A stretch of DNA of 64,000 nt from an uncultured Acetatifactor sp. (GTDB lineage Bacteria > Bacillota > Clostridia > Lachnospirales > Lachnospiraceae): NCBI GenBank assembly GCA_934436435.1, contig CAKSAN010000009.1, forward strand, positions 1 to 64,000. Reading direction: 5' to 3'. The notes under the pieces were generated by a model. That model did not search any database and had not been told where the DNA came from. It saw only the letters and a program-made list of their open reading frames with translations. This document shows, piece after piece, positions 63,787-64,000 of this stretch. The translations under genes were made by a program, and so were the position numbers. Positions within the stretch are counted from its first letter, which is position 1. The number at the start of each line of letters is the position of its first letter.

Positions 63787-63815
63787 AGAATAAAACATTT
63801 GTTCGTGTTTGTCAA
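63787..63815 (-). promoter_or_regulatory. recA promoter with embedded SOS box 2
   Basis: Minus-strand -35 TTGACA (63810-63815), a 17-base spacer and -10 TATTCT (63787-63792). The spacer contains GAACAAATGTTT (63793-63804), one base off the GAAC-N4-GTTC consensus, so LexA would sit between -35 and -10. Confidence 0.8.
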
Positions 63816-64000
63816 TGTCTATTTTTATTATACATACTTTGTGTCCATTAAAACTCTCTCATAGGCATTCCCCCTTACCTGCAAAGTTTTTTCCTCTGAT
63901 CGTCTGAAATTTTGGCGAATGCCTGAATTGTCGATAATCACAGATAAAAAGATACAAAAGAAATGTATCACACTTCCCCGCTTCCCGCAAGGATGCATGA
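63816..64000. other. No supported gene at the right edge
   Basis: On the minus strand one or two short frames stay open into the edge (one ends TAA near 63830, another TGA near 63860), and either might be the tail of a gene lying to the right. None has recognisable features, so I list no gene. Confidence 0.3.

Overview
This window most likely comes from the chromosome of a Lachnospiraceae-type member of the Clostridia. The grounds are gene content (recA-recX-rny, spoIIM, a DUF5685 gene, an agr-type peptide system, a class III NrdD/NrdG reductase, relA next to apt), moderate GC, strong AGGAGG ribosome binding sites and a GAAC-N4-GTTC SOS box at recA. No rRNA, tRNA, CRISPR array or insertion sequence was recognised. 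Almost every gene lies on the minus strand.

Region 1 (1 to 26.2 kb) is one long, tightly packed minus-strand operon that I read as a contractile injection system (CIS) related to type VI secretion. In transcription order it encodes: a secreted/membrane VWA protein with an FHA-like tail; a large sheath-like protein; two paralogous Hcp-like tube proteins; a J-domain protein; two FHA proteins; two PP2C-like proteins with degraded catalytic motifs; an Hsp70-like ATPase; four unrecognised proteins (candidate baseplate or adaptor parts); two VgrG-like spikes; a pentapeptide-repeat protein; an Imm11-like protein; a DUF4280 PAAR-like tip; and a giant protein in which a VgrG-like N-terminus is fused to an Rhs repeat shell. 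That last gene runs off the left edge, so its toxin tip is not visible. No ClpV-like AAA+ ATPase, TssJ/TssL/TssM complex, tape measure, holin or endolysin was recognised. The family assignments for sheath and tube are inferences from gene order and weak features.

Region 2 (26.2 to 29.2 kb) is a visibly more AT-rich agr-type quorum-sensing locus (agrA, agrC, terminator, agrD, agrB). It sits directly upstream of the CIS operon, with only 99 bases between agrB and the first CIS gene. The 52-residue AgrD is encoded between agrC and agrB and predicts a CYFVY thiolactone.

Region 3 (29.3 to 44.1 kb) is housekeeping: hemZ, an MBL-fold hydrolase, relA, apt, a CBS-domain gene, a DUF308 membrane protein, a SEC-C protein with a long structured leader, a membrane HD-GYP protein with a damaged GGDEF, nrdD-nrdG behind a pair of NrdR-like boxes, and a J-domain/DUF5685/zinc-ribbon trio.

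Region 4 (44.3 to 64 kb) holds a TetR regulator, aspartate kinase, homoserine dehydrogenase and an ACT-domain regulator, a membrane sulfatase-fold protein, glyA, a diacylglycerol-kinase-like gene, a PAP2 phosphatase, glf, an NhaC antiporter, DAHP synthase, spoIIM, a Nudix hydrolase, an aminotransferase, rny, recX and recA. A 155-base structured repeat with 13-base terminal inverted repeats lies in the glyA leader; partial relatives lie near 30.9 kb and 46.3 kb.
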